Positions 4,365 through 5,001 of a stretch of DNA of 5,001 nt are shown here, piece by piece (the first letter of the stretch is position 1; each line of letters starts with the position of its first letter). Below the pieces are notes generated by a model. The model searched no databases. It was not told the origin of the DNA and was given only the letters and a program-made list of their open reading frames with translations. The position numbers were made by a program, and so were the translations under genes. This DNA is from Nitrospira sp. (GTDB lineage Bacteria > Nitrospirota > Nitrospiria > Nitrospirales > Nitrospiraceae). Location of the stretch: NCBI GenBank assembly GCA_024998705.1, contig JACOEF010000312.1, forward strand, positions 1 to 5,001, given 5' to 3'.

Positions 4365-5001
4365 CTACTTCTTCATGCTCTTCTTGATGAGATCGCGAGT
4401 GGCCAGATACTCTTTGTTGTCAGGATCCGCCGCCAGAGCCTTCTCGATAGAAGCGAGGGCATCGGCATTCTTCTCCGCTCCCATGCCTACGAGTGCCTGG
4501 ATAACCGCATCACGCCCGGCTTGAGCGACTTCGTCGGACACCATACTCGCCGACTTCGCGCAACGGAAACCCAGCCCGACACCGTAGGAGTTATTCTCAG
4601 GCTGATTCCAAAACCGGTGGCTGGTGTGCAGCGAGGTTTCCGGAGCCAGCCAGGACCCGCCACGCAGGACTTTCACCGGACCTTGATTGGCGAAGTTGTA
4701 GCCCTTCTCGGCGCCACGGGGATTCAGCGCATTGCTGGTCCGGTAATATTTCGGATCGTACCAGTCGTCCACCCACTCGAAGACATTGCCCGCCATGTTG
4801 TACACACCATAACCGCTCACCCCTTCTGGATAGGAATCCACCGGCGTGGTGCGTCCCACATTCTGTCCATAGTTGGCCTTCTTCGGGTCGAGGTGATGTC
4901 CCCACGGGTAGTGGTTGTCTCCCTCCGGACCCTTGGCAGCCTTTTCCCATTCCGCCTCGGTGGGCAACCGCTTGCCGTCCCACTTACAAAAAGCATTGGC
5001 A
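4365..5001 (-). CDS. FGE-sulfatase domain protein with TPR-like C-terminal tail (5' end outside window)
   Basis: The visible 211 residues are the C-terminal part of a second FGE-sulfatase-fold protein; the frame is open to the window edge. Motifs in order are [40 protein letters not shown] and G-L-G-F-R-C-A. After R-G-G-S-W the two catalytic cysteine positions of true FGE are Ala and Leu, so formylglycine formation is not expected. The domain is followed by about 64 residues of helix-prone sequence with [19 protein letters not shown], a TPR-like repeat that suggests protein binding. An ORF caller would begin it at the TTG at 4967, but this lies inside the conserved R-L-P-T-E-A-E-W motif, so that is not a true start. 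It is paralogous to the protein at 2971-3801, and the two flank the His-rich gene. Export cannot be judged without the N-terminus. Confidence 0.85.
   Translation of the reverse strand, partial: ANAFCKWDGKRLPTEAEWEKAAKGPEGDNHYPWGHHLDPKKANYGQNVGRTTPVDSYPEGVSGYGVYNMAGNVFEWVDDWYDPKYYRTSNALNPRGAEKGYNFANQGPVKVLRGGSWLAPETSLHTSHRFWNQPENNSYGVGLGFRCAKSASMVSDEVAQAGRDAVIQALVGMGAEKNADALASIEKALAADPDNKEYLATRDLIKKSMKK

Overview
The window is a compact bacterial segment of high GC content. Every gene that can be supported reads on the minus strand, so transcription runs from high to low coordinates. Most starts have a strong GGAGG-type ribosome binding site (RBS), and several genes overlap or nearly touch, which suggests one or two operons. 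The combination of an FGE-sulfatase-fold pair, a His-rich exported protein, a TIGR01777 epimerase, a DUF4149 membrane protein and an exported PDZ protein, together with the base composition, is reminiscent of Nitrospira (Nitrospirota). That assignment is an impression from gene content, because no rRNA or marker gene is present.

Upstream half, in transcription order from 5001 to 2794: the 3' part of a formylglycine-generating-enzyme-like (FGE-like) protein with a TPR-like C-terminal tail (4365-5001, cut by the window edge); a strong GC-rich hairpin (4322-4358); a possible 26-residue ORF with a near-ideal RBS (4219-4299); a second, smaller hairpin (4190-4210); a small exported His-rich helical protein resembling SmbP-type metal binders (3798-4166); and a second FGE-like exported protein (2971-3801), joined to the previous gene by an ATGA overlap. 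Both FGE-like proteins keep the fold motifs but lack the two catalytic cysteines of true FGE, so they are probably not sulfatase-activating enzymes. A gene-free stretch of about 190 bases (2782-2970) follows, with a GC hairpin and a (CT)6 tract.

Downstream half, from 2793 to 1: a 43-residue single-span membrane peptide (2650-2781); a four-cysteine zinc-ribbon-like protein (2199-2558); a TIGR01777/YfcH-like NAD(P)-dependent epimerase broken by a one-base frameshift near 1846 (1229-2166); a four-helix DUF4149 membrane protein whose start overlaps the end of the epimerase (771-1253); an exported single-PDZ protein (266-748); a probable 59-residue protein coupled to the PDZ stop codon (79-258); and the first codons of another gene leaving the window (1-29).

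The FGE-like/His-rich/FGE-like cluster looks like an envelope module. The epimerase-DUF4149-PDZ block looks like a separate, translationally coupled unit. I found no RNA genes, CRISPR arrays, insertion sequences or convincing sigma-70 promoters. The most unusual points are the catalytically dead FGE pair around a His-rich exported protein, the hairpin-flanked micro-ORF, and the frameshifted epimerase.
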